DNA of 64,000 bases, taken from Peptacetobacter sp900550335. GTDB taxonomy: Bacteria; Bacillota; Clostridia; Peptostreptococcales; Peptostreptococcaceae. The notes below the pieces were generated by a model. That model had not been told where the DNA came from. It worked only from the letters and a program-made list of their open reading frames with translations, and made no database searches. Every line of letters begins with the position of its first letter. Position 1 is the stretch's first letter. Shown here piece by piece: positions 8,392 to 17,085 of this stretch. Made by a program: the position numbers and the translations under genes. Where the stretch lies: NCBI RefSeq assembly GCF_047528295.1, contig NZ_CP180001.1:2170001-2234000 (forward strand), in the 5' to 3' direction.

Positions 8392-9543
8392 TTATTTACT
8401 TAATATATAAGCTATTTTTGAATTATTGTATTTACTATTTGGATACTCTCTTTTTAGTCTATCTGCTATTTCTTTTGATTTTTCTATTTGATTTTCTTCT
8501 TTTAGTATCATTGCATAATTATATAAAACTTCATCATAAGCACTAGAATTCTCATAATCATTTATATATATTTCATAATATTTCTTCGCTTTTTCCATTT
8601 CGCCTAATTTAGTTTCAGCAGCAGCTATAAAATATATAGCATCTGCTTTTGTAGAATTATCACTTGTATTATTTAATATATTTTTAAATTCTTTAATAGA
8701 CCTTTCGTACTTTTTATTAAAATAATATTTTTCTGCATTTCTTTGTTCTTTTACCATTACATTATTATATTTATTATTAGAAATATCTTTTTTAAGTTTA
8801 TCATTCTCTTTTTCTAATTCAGCATATTCTACTTTACTTTTTTCCCACTTTTGTTTTATCTCTATATTTTCGTTTTTTTCTTTTTGAAGATTTGTATATG
8901 TTATCACGTTGGAACCTAGCAATAATATTATCATCAGAAAACCCACAGATGCACCTAATTTATAATTTTTCTCACTACTTTTTCTTATTTTAACTTCTTT
9001 TTCAATAGGTTTAAATTTATTTTTTATTTCCAATAATTTGCATTTATATATTTCTATTGATTTATTTCCAGTATCTATTTTACTCAATAGTTCTATATAT
9101 CTTTGCGCATTAATAGTATCTCCAGATTCTAAATATGCTACAATCATTATTTCATATATTTCTATAAACTTATTTTCATATTTTAATAATCCATTAAATA
9201 TTTCTATTGCATCTTCATATTTTTCTCCATTAAGATAGTCTAAACCCTCATTATATCTATTCATAAAGCTCTTAAATTCATCAGTTTTTAGTTTATCTAT
9301 ATAATCTATAGCTATATTTCTTTCATTATTTATTCTTATACTTTTATTCCAATAATAGTTTGCCATATTAAAATCACAAAAATAATATTCACATATTCCT
9401 AATAAATTTAATATATCTGTATCTTTCAAATAAATTTCTGTTGCTTTTTCAAGATTTTCTTTTGCTCCAGAAATATTATTTTTATCTATACATTCTAAGG
9501 CTCTATTATAATATATGAAGGACATATTTATTAAATCATTCAT
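8392..9543 (-). CDS. Membrane-anchored TPR protein
   Basis: A 383-aa protein from the ATG at 9543, which follows GGGAG; the longer frame has no better site. Residues 1-165 hold TPR-like repeats. A single membrane span lies at about 195-216, followed by a charged coiled coil (about 220-265). The C-terminal 120 residues are again TPR-like and resemble the YbgF/BamD type of repeat (EKYYFNKKYERSIKEF, YYEIYINDYENSSAYDEV). The two repeat blocks lie on opposite sides of the membrane if the span is real. It sits between the DnaK gene and the J-domain genes, so it may tether the chaperone system to the membrane. Confidence 0.65.
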   Translation of the reverse strand: MNDLINMSFIYYNRALECIDKNNISGAKENLEKATEIYLKDTDILNLLGICEYYFCDFNMANYYWNKSIRINNERNIAIDYIDKLKTDEFKSFMNRYNEGLDYLNGEKYEDAIEIFNGLLKYENKFIEIYEIMIVAYLESGDTINAQRYIELLSKIDTGNKSIEIYKCKLLEIKNKFKPIEKEVKIRKSSEKNYKLGASVGFLMIILLLGSNVITYTNLQKEKNENIEIKQKWEKSKVEYAELEKENDKLKKDISNNKYNNVMVKEQRNAEKYYFNKKYERSIKEFKNILNNTSDNSTKADAIYFIAAAETKLGEMEKAKKYYEIYINDYENSSAYDEVLYNYAMILKEENQIEKSKEIADRLKREYPNSKYNNSKIAYILSK

Positions 9544-9565
9544 AATAATTCTCCCTTTTATTATT

Positions 9566-11353
9566 TTACAATTCAAATAAAAGATCTGTTAATTTTTCAT
9601 CTAATTCATCTACTAAATCTTCATTTTCATCTATTGCCGCTTGTTTTAATTCATTTAATAAATCTCTTATTTTATCACCATCTGATTTATCAACTTTATC
9701 TAGTTTCATCTCTGCTAATTCTATAGTTCTTTTTATTATTGATGCTAATGAGCTATCTTTCCATGCATTTAAATTTACTCCAGAATTACTATTTGAACTA
9801 TTAGACTCCTCTACTTTTATTGGTTCTGAAGTTAAATACTTACTTAAATTACCTGTAGATTTTATTTCTAATCTTTTATCTACTACTTTTTTATTTGCTT
9901 TTTTTCCTGTACTCACTATTGTTGCTATTACTTCCAAAGTACCATTAAGATCATATGTAAAGTTTATATCTATTGCTTCTTGACCAGCTGGGGCACTTGG
10001 TATTCCATCCATTGAAAATTCACTTATTTTTTCATTTTTAGATGCAAGTTCATTATATCCTTCATATACATCTATAATTACAGATTGTTGACCATTTGAA
10101 CAAGTGTAGTATCTTTTAGTTTTAGAACAAGGTATACTACTATCTACTGGAATTATACAATCAAATAAATCATCTATTAATCTTCCATTTAAATTTCCTA
10201 CTATTCTTGTTCCTAAATTGTAGTTACATTTATCTGTTACAACTAAACTTTTCTTACTATCTATTTGGTCTGTTTTTATACCCGCCTGTATAGCTGCTCC
10301 CATTGCAACTGCTTCATCAGGATTTATATCATGTCTTACTTTTCCAGGGAATAATTCTTCAACTAATTTCTGCACTGCTGCAATTCTACTAGAACCACCT
10401 ACAGTTAGTACGATATCTATATCTTCATAATTTAAATTAGATGCTTCTAATGCTTCTTTAACTGGTTCTCTGGTAGATTCAACTAAATCTTTTGTTAATC
10501 TTTCAAATTTTCCTCTAGTTAATTCTATGTCTAATCCTATTGGCTCTCCATCTAATACAGCTAAAAACGGTATATTTATCATACCTATTTCTTGGAATGA
10601 TAATTCTTCTTTTACTCTTTTAGCTTCCGCTTTTATACTACCTTCTGCCTTTACTTTATTAATTCCTTTTATTTCATATAAATCTACACCATATTCTTTT
10701 CTAAATTCATTTAATATATATTTTTCAACTGCAGCATCAAAATCTTTACCTCCAAGTAAATTATTTCCCCTACTTGCCTTAACATCTAATACCCCTTTAT
10801 ACAGTTCAAGTACAGTTACATCAAATGTACCTCCTCCTAAATCGTATACTAAAATATTAGATTCTTTATCTAGATTATCTATTCCATATGCCATAGCTGC
10901 AGCAGTAGGTTCATTTATTATTCTTTCTACTCTTAATCCGGCAAGTTTTCCAGCTTCTTTAGTTGCCTCTCTTTGTTGATTTGTAAAATTAGCAGGTACA
11001 GTTATAACAGCCTCATCTACTTTTCCTCCTAATCTATCTTCCGCATATTTTTTTAATTCAGAGAGTATTATCGCTGATACCTCATGAGGATATAAATCAT
11101 CTCCATTTAATTTAACTTTACAATCCTCTCCCATATGTCTTTTTATTTCTTGTATTGTATTTTCTGCATTTGATATTCTAAGATTATATGCTTTATTTCC
11201 AGCAAATATTTTATTATTTTTAGCATCATAAGAAACTACAGATGGAATTATTCTTTTTCCAGTTTCATCTTCTATTATTTCTGGTCTTCCATTTTTTATG
11301 TATGCTATTTCTGAAGTTGTTGTTCCTAAGTCTATTCCTATTATATTTCCCAT
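9566..11353 (-). CDS. Divergent DnaK (Hsp70) paralogue
   Basis: A 595-aa Hsp70. The ATPase domain is well kept: IDLGTTTS at 7-14, NEPTAAAMAYG near 147-157, DLGGGTFDVT at 171-180 and GGSSR at 319-323. The interdomain linker, which in housekeeping DnaK contains the DVLLLDVTPLSLGIE signature, is altered here (SLVVTDKCNYNLGTRIV at about 369-385). The substrate-binding domain is divergent and Cys-containing, and the helical lid is short and ends without the usual acidic tail. It is 15 bases downstream of a GrpE-like gene and upstream of two J-domain genes. This is most likely a dedicated second Hsp70, not the general heat-shock DnaK. Confidence 0.85.
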   Translation of the reverse strand: MGNIIGIDLGTTTSEIAYIKNGRPEIIEDETGKRIIPSVVSYDAKNNKIFAGNKAYNLRISNAENTIQEIKRHMGEDCKVKLNGDDLYPHEVSAIILSELKKYAEDRLGGKVDEAVITVPANFTNQQREATKEAGKLAGLRVERIINEPTAAAMAYGIDNLDKESNILVYDLGGGTFDVTVLELYKGVLDVKASRGNNLLGGKDFDAAVEKYILNEFRKEYGVDLYEIKGINKVKAEGSIKAEAKRVKEELSFQEIGMINIPFLAVLDGEPIGLDIELTRGKFERLTKDLVESTREPVKEALEASNLNYEDIDIVLTVGGSSRIAAVQKLVEELFPGKVRHDINPDEAVAMGAAIQAGIKTDQIDSKKSLVVTDKCNYNLGTRIVGNLNGRLIDDLFDCIIPVDSSIPCSKTKRYYTCSNGQQSVIIDVYEGYNELASKNEKISEFSMDGIPSAPAGQEAIDINFTYDLNGTLEVIATIVSTGKKANKKVVDKRLEIKSTGNLSKYLTSEPIKVEESNSSNSNSGVNLNAWKDSSLASIIKRTIELAEMKLDKVDKSDGDKIRDLLNELKQAAIDENEDLVDELDEKLTDLLFEL

Positions 11354-11368
11354 ATTTCTACTCTCCTT

Positions 11369-12007
11369 TTATTTTAATGTCTTATTTTTATTTTGTACTA
11401 TTGCTACTTTAGCTACCCTTAAAACATTTCCATTTAATTTATATCCTTTCTTAATTACTTCCACTATAGTATCCTCTACTACTTTATCTTCCTCTCCATT
11501 TAAACTATTAAACTCATCTATATCCTTTACTTCTACACATTCATGTAATTCAGGATCCATTATTTCCATTTTTGATTTTATTTCTTCAATTCCAATATCA
11601 TTTAAATATCTATTTATTTTCTTATATACATTATATATATTGAGTTTAAGTGCCTCATTATCAGTATTTTTAGCATACTCATAAATATCATCTATGGAGT
11701 CTATAATCTCAATTACTTTTTTATATATTTTTAAATTTTTTCTATGCTCCTCATTATATTCTTTTTCTTTTAAATATATTTCTTTATCTTTTTCTTTTAA
11801 CTCTTCATTCAACATTTCTATTATTTTATCGTTCTTTTTATCATTTTTTAGCCATTTTTTTAAGTTTTGATCAAAATTTGGTATATTAGATTCAATTGTG
11901 CTTAAATACCTAGTAATACTTTCTAAATCATTGTCTATATTTATAGATTGATTTAATTTTTCATCTATTTTTTTCTTTTGAAACTTGTTTTTTATGTCAC
12001 TATACAT
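11369..12007 (-). CDS. GrpE-like nucleotide exchange factor
   Basis: A 212-aa protein. The C-terminal third matches the GrpE beta-domain: DPELHECVEV, then DTIVEVIKKGYKLNGNVLRVAKVAIV, close to the conserved DP-LHEAV and V-EV-QKGY--N-RVLRPA-V pattern. The N-terminal 110 residues are charged helix and longer than I expect for a housekeeping GrpE. As a family, GrpE dimers release ADP from DnaK. It is the first gene of the operon, with GGAG before the ATG, 15 bases ahead of dnaK. No CIRCE element is visible upstream, so HrcA control is unlikely. Confidence 0.8.
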   Translation of the reverse strand: MYSDIKNKFQKKKIDEKLNQSINIDNDLESITRYLSTIESNIPNFDQNLKKWLKNDKKNDKIIEMLNEELKEKDKEIYLKEKEYNEEHRKNLKIYKKVIEIIDSIDDIYEYAKNTDNEALKLNIYNVYKKINRYLNDIGIEEIKSKMEIMDPELHECVEVKDIDEFNSLNGEEDKVVEDTIVEVIKKGYKLNGNVLRVAKVAIVQNKNKTLK

Positions 12008-12065
12008 ATAAATTTATCTCCTTTCTTTTACTATATTTTAAATAATATAACTTTTAATTTATGCA
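12007..12065 (-). promoter_or_regulatory. Likely promoter/leader of the chaperone operon
   Basis: Only 58 bases lie between the terminator-like hairpin and the GrpE-like start. A TTGCAT at about 12059 and AT-rich -10-like sequences follow, but spacing is not ideal. The Shine-Dalgarno AAAGGAG is at about 12018. If there is no promoter here, the operon would depend on read-through of the hairpin. Confidence 0.35.
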
Positions 12066-12108
12066 ACAAAAAAACACAGTTCTATCTATAAATTTTAAGA
12101 ACTGTGTT
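12066..12108 (-). terminator. Terminator-like hairpin upstream of the chaperone operon
   Basis: Perfect arms AAACACAGTTCT and AGAACTGTGTTT around a 14-base AT loop. Read leftward it is followed by T7, so it looks like an intrinsic terminator for a minus-strand transcript that comes from the TGTC repeat region. It lies only about 60 bases before the GrpE-like start codon, so it could also act as an attenuator for the operon. Confidence 0.6.
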
Positions 12109-12157
12109 TATATGTCATTAAAAAATTGTACAAAAAATAAACTAACATGTTTGTTAG

Positions 12158-12223
<66 letters not shown>

Positions 12224-12433
12224 ATTATTTTAACATTTAATAACAAAAAAGTACAACTCCTTTTGACGTTTACCATTTTCATATTTTTTTCATATTCAAA
12301 ATTATAGCACATATTTATATAAAATAAAATATCAAAGCTCAATTTTACTGTTTTCAATTTCATTTTTTATTTTGGAAATCTATGATATTATAATATAAAA
12401 TATTAAAATTTATTTTGGAGGGTTTTATTTGAT

Positions 12434-12956
12434 ATGTCATCTTTTCACACAGAAAAAACAGATAAAGAAATGTTAAAAATTTTAGAAAGAATTGATAATG
12501 CTGGAATATATAAAGTTTATTATTCTGTCAATAAAAATACAGGAAAGATTAACTATAATTTAAAATTAGCAAAATCATACTTAAAATATTTCATAATCAC
12601 AAAAGCTGATCAATATATTTATGATATTGCCATAAATACAGCACCTTTGTATGTATCATATTTTTTAAGAAAATATGATTATGCTCAAGCATGCGTAACT
12701 GAAAATGCTCGTTGTGGTATTATATCACTTTATTTTATGAAAAAAATATCTGGATTCTAATTTATCAGAATATAACCCTTTTTCAATAAAAATAGAAGAA
12801 ATACTTTTTAACTTCACAGAAAGAAATTGTAGTTTTTATGATTTAGTAGAATTTACTAAAGAACTGTTTGAAACTCATGGAGTTAGTGATGATTTTTACA
12901 ACGAATTATTAAATTATATAATGACATATATGTTTTCATATTATATCGACGATTAA
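12434..12956 (+). pseudogene. Unknown gene interrupted by a frameshift
   Basis: The first frame (12434-12760) has 108 codons behind GGAGG and stops soon after an A7 run at 12740-12746. A +1 shift at this run opens a second frame that continues to a TAA at 12954-12956 with coherent codon use, giving about 174 residues in total. The product is helical, acidic at the C-terminus and without a signal peptide or recognised family. A one-base insertion in the A run explains the break. It stands alone on the plus strand between the repeat tract and the nan genes. Confidence 0.6.
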
Positions 12957-13000
12957 TTTTATCAATTTCAACCTTTTCTTACCTCAAAATATTGAAAAAT

Positions 13001-13050
13001 AAAAAGCCTTCTACTATAACACTAGTTACTTTATATAGAAGGCTTTTTAA
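13001..13050. terminator. Bidirectional intrinsic terminator
   Basis: Arms AAAAAGCCTTCTA and TAGAAGGCTTTTT with A/T runs on both sides. It can end the plus-strand gene at 12434 and the minus-strand rpiR-like gene at 13084. Confidence 0.85.
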
Positions 13051-13083
13051 TATATTTTAATAAAATATCTATTAATTATTTTA

Positions 13084-13929
13084 TTACCCATTATACAATT
13101 TTATCGCATCAGTCGTCTTAATCTTTCTCTCAACAACCTCAGCAGACTTCTCTTTAACAACCTGAGTATACACAAGATCTATAATAAAGAACTGTGCCAG
13201 CTTTGAAGAAATCGAACCTGTCTCAAGTATACTCTCTCCAGAAAAATACCCTAGATTAACATCTGAAATATCTCTAAGCCTAGAGCCCTTATCCTCTGTA
13301 ACAGAAATAACACTTGCTCCATTTGCCTTTGCAATACTCACAGCCTTAATAATCTCATCTGTTTCTCCAGAATGAGAAATTGCCACAACAACATCCTCTT
13401 CATTCATAAGCGATGCCATCATAATCATATTGTGACTGCTATCCATTGCCATACAGTTAAATCCTATTCTTGAAAACTTGTAATTGGAATCCTCTGCAGT
13501 CATACCAGAATATCCTATCCCAATAAAGAAAACTTTCTTGGCATTTATAATCATATCAGTAGATTTTTCAATATCATTTCCATCTATTATATTAAAAGTA
13601 TTTTCTAATATTCTTATATTAGAATTAAATAATTTTCTGGCACTTTCCATAACACCTTCATCATTTTCTATACTTCTATTTATAATTTTTCTATTTTTTA
13701 ATCCTGATATTTCCCGAGCTAATGTAACTTTAAAATCCTGTAGTCCGCTATAGCCCATTTTCTTAGAAAATCTAGTTATAGTGGCCTCTCCAATTCCACT
13801 TTCTTTTGATATTTGAGAAATCGACTTATAAAAAACATCTTCTATATTTTCCTTTATATACTCGATTAATACTTTATCAGATTTCGTTGCTTTAAAATTT
13901 GGTTCTTCAAGCTGTTTTAATATACTCAT
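13084..13929 (-). CDS. RpiR/MurR family regulator of the nan genes
   Basis: A 281-aa regulator. The N-terminal helix-turn-helix (about 20-60) contains KESGIGEATITRFSKKMGYSGLQDFK, typical of RpiR proteins. The C-terminal SIS domain (about 115-260) contains FIGIGYSGMTAED and ISHSGETDEIIKAV, which bind sugar phosphates. It follows nanK with no gap, so the two are cotranscribed. The expected ligand in this context is N-acetylmannosamine 6-phosphate or a related sugar phosphate. Candidate operators lie upstream of nanE (18798-18814 and 18904-18920). The name nanR would be reasonable but is inferred from context. Confidence 0.85.
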   Translation of the reverse strand: MSILKQLEEPNFKATKSDKVLIEYIKENIEDVFYKSISQISKESGIGEATITRFSKKMGYSGLQDFKVTLAREISGLKNRKIINRSIENDEGVMESARKLFNSNIRILENTFNIIDGNDIEKSTDMIINAKKVFFIGIGYSGMTAEDSNYKFSRIGFNCMAMDSSHNMIMMASLMNEEDVVVAISHSGETDEIIKAVSIAKANGASVISVTEDKGSRLRDISDVNLGYFSGESILETGSISSKLAQFFIIDLVYTQVVKEKSAEVVERKIKTTDAIKLYNG

Positions 13930-14829
13930 TTATTCCTCCACGTGTTTATTTAAAAAGTTGCGTAGAGCTCCTATCATACCTGCACTATTTTTCATATATG
14001 CAAATTCTATTCTTGTATTTTCATAAACTCTTCCAACTAATATTTTCTTTAATTCTTCATCTAAGATTGGTCTAATGTACTCTTCCTGAGCCATTATTCC
14101 TCCACCTAGAATTACAGTATCTGGATTTACAAGGTATGCTACATTAGAAATACCTAAAGCTAAAACTCTTATCATTTCTTTTAAAGATAGTATACATATC
14201 TCATCTCCAGCTTTTGCCTCTTCGAATATTATTTTACCATTTAAATCTTTATAGTCCATATTTTTTAATCTTGCTACCTTTTTTACAAGGCTAGAAGTTG
14301 AAGCTAAATCCTGGAATGAATTTCCTTCTATTATTGTATGTCCTATTTCTCCAGCACTATTGCAGCAACCATTGTGTATTTTACCATCTATTATTACTGC
14401 TCCTCCGATTCCCGTTCCTATAGTCATACATACAGATGTTTTACTTCCCTTTCCAGATCCTAACCATGCTTCTCCAAGTCCTGCACAGTTTACATCATTT
14501 TCAACTTCACAAGGTATATTGAATTCTTTTTCTATTTCTTTCTTAAATTCAAGTCCTGTATATCCTGGTATTATACTTTCTATAGCATATACGATTTTTC
14601 CTTCTTCTGGATCTACCATTCCTGCTGTAGATACACATATCCCTTTTATATCATCATTTTCTTCTATATATTTTCTACTTATATTTTTAGATTTTTCAAG
14701 AATTCCAGGTCCACCTTTTTCAAGAGCTTCAGTGTCCATCTCCTGTCTATCTAATATTTCTCCTAATTCATTAGCTAATCCGTATTTTATAGAAGTTCCG
14801 CCGATATCTATACAAACATATTTACTCAT
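13930..14829 (-). CDS. nanK: ROK family N-acetylmannosamine kinase
   Basis: A 299-aa sugar kinase with CIDIGGTSIK at 6-15, EVENDVNCAGLGEAW near 108 and TGTGIGGAVI near 137. It would phosphorylate ManNAc to ManNAc-6-P, the substrate of NanE. The ROK zinc motif CxCGxxGCxE after the EIGH histidine is absent; the protein goes from EIGHTIIEGNSFQDLASTSS straight on. Zinc-free ROK kinases occur in Firmicutes, so this need not mean loss of function. The substrate is assigned from the nan context; a glucokinase-like role is the alternative. Confidence 0.8.
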   Translation of the reverse strand: MSKYVCIDIGGTSIKYGLANELGEILDRQEMDTEALEKGGPGILEKSKNISRKYIEENDDIKGICVSTAGMVDPEEGKIVYAIESIIPGYTGLEFKKEIEKEFNIPCEVENDVNCAGLGEAWLGSGKGSKTSVCMTIGTGIGGAVIIDGKIHNGCCNSAGEIGHTIIEGNSFQDLASTSSLVKKVARLKNMDYKDLNGKIIFEEAKAGDEICILSLKEMIRVLALGISNVAYLVNPDTVILGGGIMAQEEYIRPILDEELKKILVGRVYENTRIEFAYMKNSAGMIGALRNFLNKHVEE

Positions 14830-14904
14830 TTTGATTCCTCCGATTTATAAATCTTTAATATATTAACATATTATTTATTTTTCTTCAAGTTAAGTGCTTT
14901 CAAT

Positions 14905-14935
14905 CAAAAAAGAGGCTAATTATAAAATAGCCTCC
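14905..14935 (-). terminator. Terminator after yhcH
   Basis: Stem GAGGCTA / TAGCCTC followed by T6 on the minus strand. It separates the nanE-nanA-transporter-yhcH unit from the nanK-rpiR unit. Confidence 0.85.
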
Positions 14936-14955
14936 TTAATTATATTTCTATTAAA

Positions 14956-15414
14956 CTATTTTATTATAACTTTGAAAATCGCTTTTTTTATTGAGCTTTT
15001 TTCTTCACCAGCTTTTAGCGCTGTCATATGTGCATCTTCAGGATAGCATACTAAAAAGTCTCCACTTCTAAGTACTACTTCTGAATTAACTGCATCTCCT
15101 TCTAATGGAAGAAAATCTCCTTCTTCCTGGAACTCTTTCTGTTCTAAGTTTTCTATGAAGTTAATAGCTATTCTTTCTTCTCCACTTAGCATCAGATGCA
15201 CATCTATATATTTTCTATGAGCTTCCCAGAATCTTTCTTCTTTTACAGTTGTATCGTATCCAACTATATTTACAAAGAAATCATCTCCATCTATTACATG
15301 TGATCCTTTTTCAAAGTCTAAAAGATTGTTTTCTTTTGCGTATTCAAAGCATTTTTTTATATCTTCTGGTAAAACTGAATTTGTTTTATCATAGTTTATA
15401 TTTCCAAAAATCAT
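14956..15414 (-). CDS. YhcH/YjgK/YiaL family protein, probable sialic acid anomerase
   Basis: A 152-aa cupin-like protein of the YhcH/NanQ family. Recognisable parts are FEKGSHVIDGDDFFVNIVGYDT, EAHRKYIDVHLMLSGEERI and CYPEDAHMTAL, which contain the conserved His and Glu/Asp positions of the family. NanQ in E. coli speeds up anomer exchange of sialic acid. It is the last gene of the leftward nan unit, with a GGAGG site and a terminator behind it. Confidence 0.85.
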   Translation of the reverse strand: MIFGNINYDKTNSVLPEDIKKCFEYAKENNLLDFEKGSHVIDGDDFFVNIVGYDTTVKEERFWEAHRKYIDVHLMLSGEERIAINFIENLEQKEFQEEGDFLPLEGDAVNSEVVLRSGDFLVCYPEDAHMTALKAGEEKSSIKKAIFKVIIK

Positions 15415-15440
15415 TTTATTTTCCTCCGTATAATTTTTTA

Positions 15441-15464
15441 GAGTAACCGCAATTGCGATTACTC
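15441..15464 (-). other. Intergenic hairpin between the sialic acid transporter and yhcH
   Basis: Arms GAGTAACCGC and GCGATTACTC with one mismatch around AATT. There is no strong T-tract behind it, so it is more likely a partial terminator or mRNA-stabilising hairpin that lowers yhcH expression relative to the transporter. Confidence 0.55.
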
Positions 15465-15527
15465 TAAATTGTTAGATGATATAATTTAAATTATATAAAC
15501 ACTTTGGTTGGTTGCAATTTTATATAA

Positions 15528-17027
15528 TTAATTTTTGCCGTAAAATACAGTTGTTTCTGCTTTTGCTTCTTTTCCATCTTTGTTAGTGAATTTACTTACT
15601 ATTAATCCAACAACTACACATATAGCTATTGTTATTAAAGAGTATGCCCAGTAAGTAACTTCTGGAACAAAGTATTTTAAGTATACTACTACTATTGCTG
15701 ATGCTATAAATCCTGCATAAGCACCTTTGCTATCTGCTTTTTTAGAGAATGCTCCAAGTATAAATACTCCAGCTAAAACTCCTAGAACAAGTCCCATAAA
15801 ACTATTGAACCATTCATAAGCTGATTTTATATTTCCACTAGCAAGTACTATTGCTACTACTATTGAGAATATCCCAACACCTAGAGATACGTACTGTGCT
15901 ATTTTTGTCTGTCTTTCCATTGGAATTTCTTTTTTAGATAATAATGCCTGTATATCTAAAACCCAACTTGTTGCAACTGAGTTTAATCCAGTTGATAAAG
16001 TTGACTGAGATGCTGCATATATTGCTGCTAAAAGTATTCCTGTTACACCTACTGGAAGCTCATAAGCTATATATGATGCAAATATCTGGTCCTGCTGAAC
16101 AGTCTGAGCTAGTTCTGGGTTCTGTCCGTAGAATACGAATAAACAAGTTCCTATTAAATAGAATACTGTTGCTAATCCCATAGAAAGTACACCATTACCA
16201 TAAGTCATTTTATTTAACTGTTTTATATCTGTTGTAGTTGTAAATCTCTGAACAACGTCCTGACTTGATACATAAGATGATAATGTATTAAGACCAGCAC
16301 CAAAGAATATTATAAATGCACTTGTGTGTAAGAAGTTTGGATCAAATAATTTTTCATCAGGTAATAAGAATTTATGACCTGTTGTAAGAGTACTCATTAC
16401 TTCTCCAAATCCACCGTTTATCTGGCTTATCATGTATATTAACGCACCACTTACACCTATTATAAGAACCATTCCCTGTATGAAATCTGTCCATAAAACG
16501 GCTTTTAAACCACCAGTGTAAGAGTATATTATTGCTATTATACCCATTACTACTATAAGAACATTTACATTTATACCTGTTAATGTTGAAAGTACTACAG
16601 ATGGAAGGTACATTATTATTGACATACGTCCTATCTGATATATTATGAACATTAGAGCACCTAATATTCTAAGACCTTTGCTTTCATATCTCATTTCAAG
16701 ATACTGATAAGCTGTATCTATTTCTAATCTACTGTATAGAGGAAGGAAATATCTTATAGTTAAAGGTATTGCTATAAACATACCTAACTGAGCAAACCAT
16801 AAAATCCAGCTTCCTGCATATGAGTTCCCTGCTAGTGAAAGGAATGATATTGGACTTAGTAAAGTCGCAAATATTGAAACTGATGTAACCCACCAAGGTA
16901 TTGTTCCATCACCTTTAAAGAATTCTTTCCCCTTCATCTCTTTTTTCGAGAAGAAAAGTCCTGCAAATAAAACCGCTAGTAAATAAACTACTAAAACGAT
17001 TAAATCAATCATAGTAAATCCTACCAT
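15528..17027 (-). CDS. nanT: Sodium:solute symporter, probable sialic acid transporter
   Basis: A 499-aa SSS family carrier with about 13 membrane spans. Characteristic stretches are SVSIFATLLSPISFLSLAGNSY, YQYLEMRYESKGLRILG and IYSYTGGLKAVLWTDFIQG. It couples Na+ to import of the substrate. It lies between nanA and yhcH in one unit, so N-acetylneuraminate is the likely substrate, as for SSS-type sialic acid transporters. No ABC or TRAP transporter is present. The start is preceded by GGAGG at a somewhat long distance. Confidence 0.85.
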   Translation of the reverse strand: MVGFTMIDLIVLVVYLLAVLFAGLFFSKKEMKGKEFFKGDGTIPWWVTSVSIFATLLSPISFLSLAGNSYAGSWILWFAQLGMFIAIPLTIRYFLPLYSRLEIDTAYQYLEMRYESKGLRILGALMFIIYQIGRMSIIMYLPSVVLSTLTGINVNVLIVVMGIIAIIYSYTGGLKAVLWTDFIQGMVLIIGVSGALIYMISQINGGFGEVMSTLTTGHKFLLPDEKLFDPNFLHTSAFIIFFGAGLNTLSSYVSSQDVVQRFTTTTDIKQLNKMTYGNGVLSMGLATVFYLIGTCLFVFYGQNPELAQTVQQDQIFASYIAYELPVGVTGILLAAIYAASQSTLSTGLNSVATSWVLDIQALLSKKEIPMERQTKIAQYVSLGVGIFSIVVAIVLASGNIKSAYEWFNSFMGLVLGVLAGVFILGAFSKKADSKGAYAGFIASAIVVVYLKYFVPEVTYWAYSLITIAICVVVGLIVSKFTNKDGKEAKAETTVFYGKN

Positions 17028-17085
17028 TATTTATAATCCTCCGTTGACTTATATATATAATCTATCCCTGTTTGTTACTTATTCA

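Noticed and set aside
10527..10979. Plus-strand open frame of 150 codons
   Set aside because: It is the antisense shadow of the dnaK paralogue, without a ribosome binding site.
14360..14866. Plus-strand open frame of 168 codons opposite nanK
   Set aside because: Antisense shadow of a clear ROK kinase gene; no ribosome binding site or family signature.
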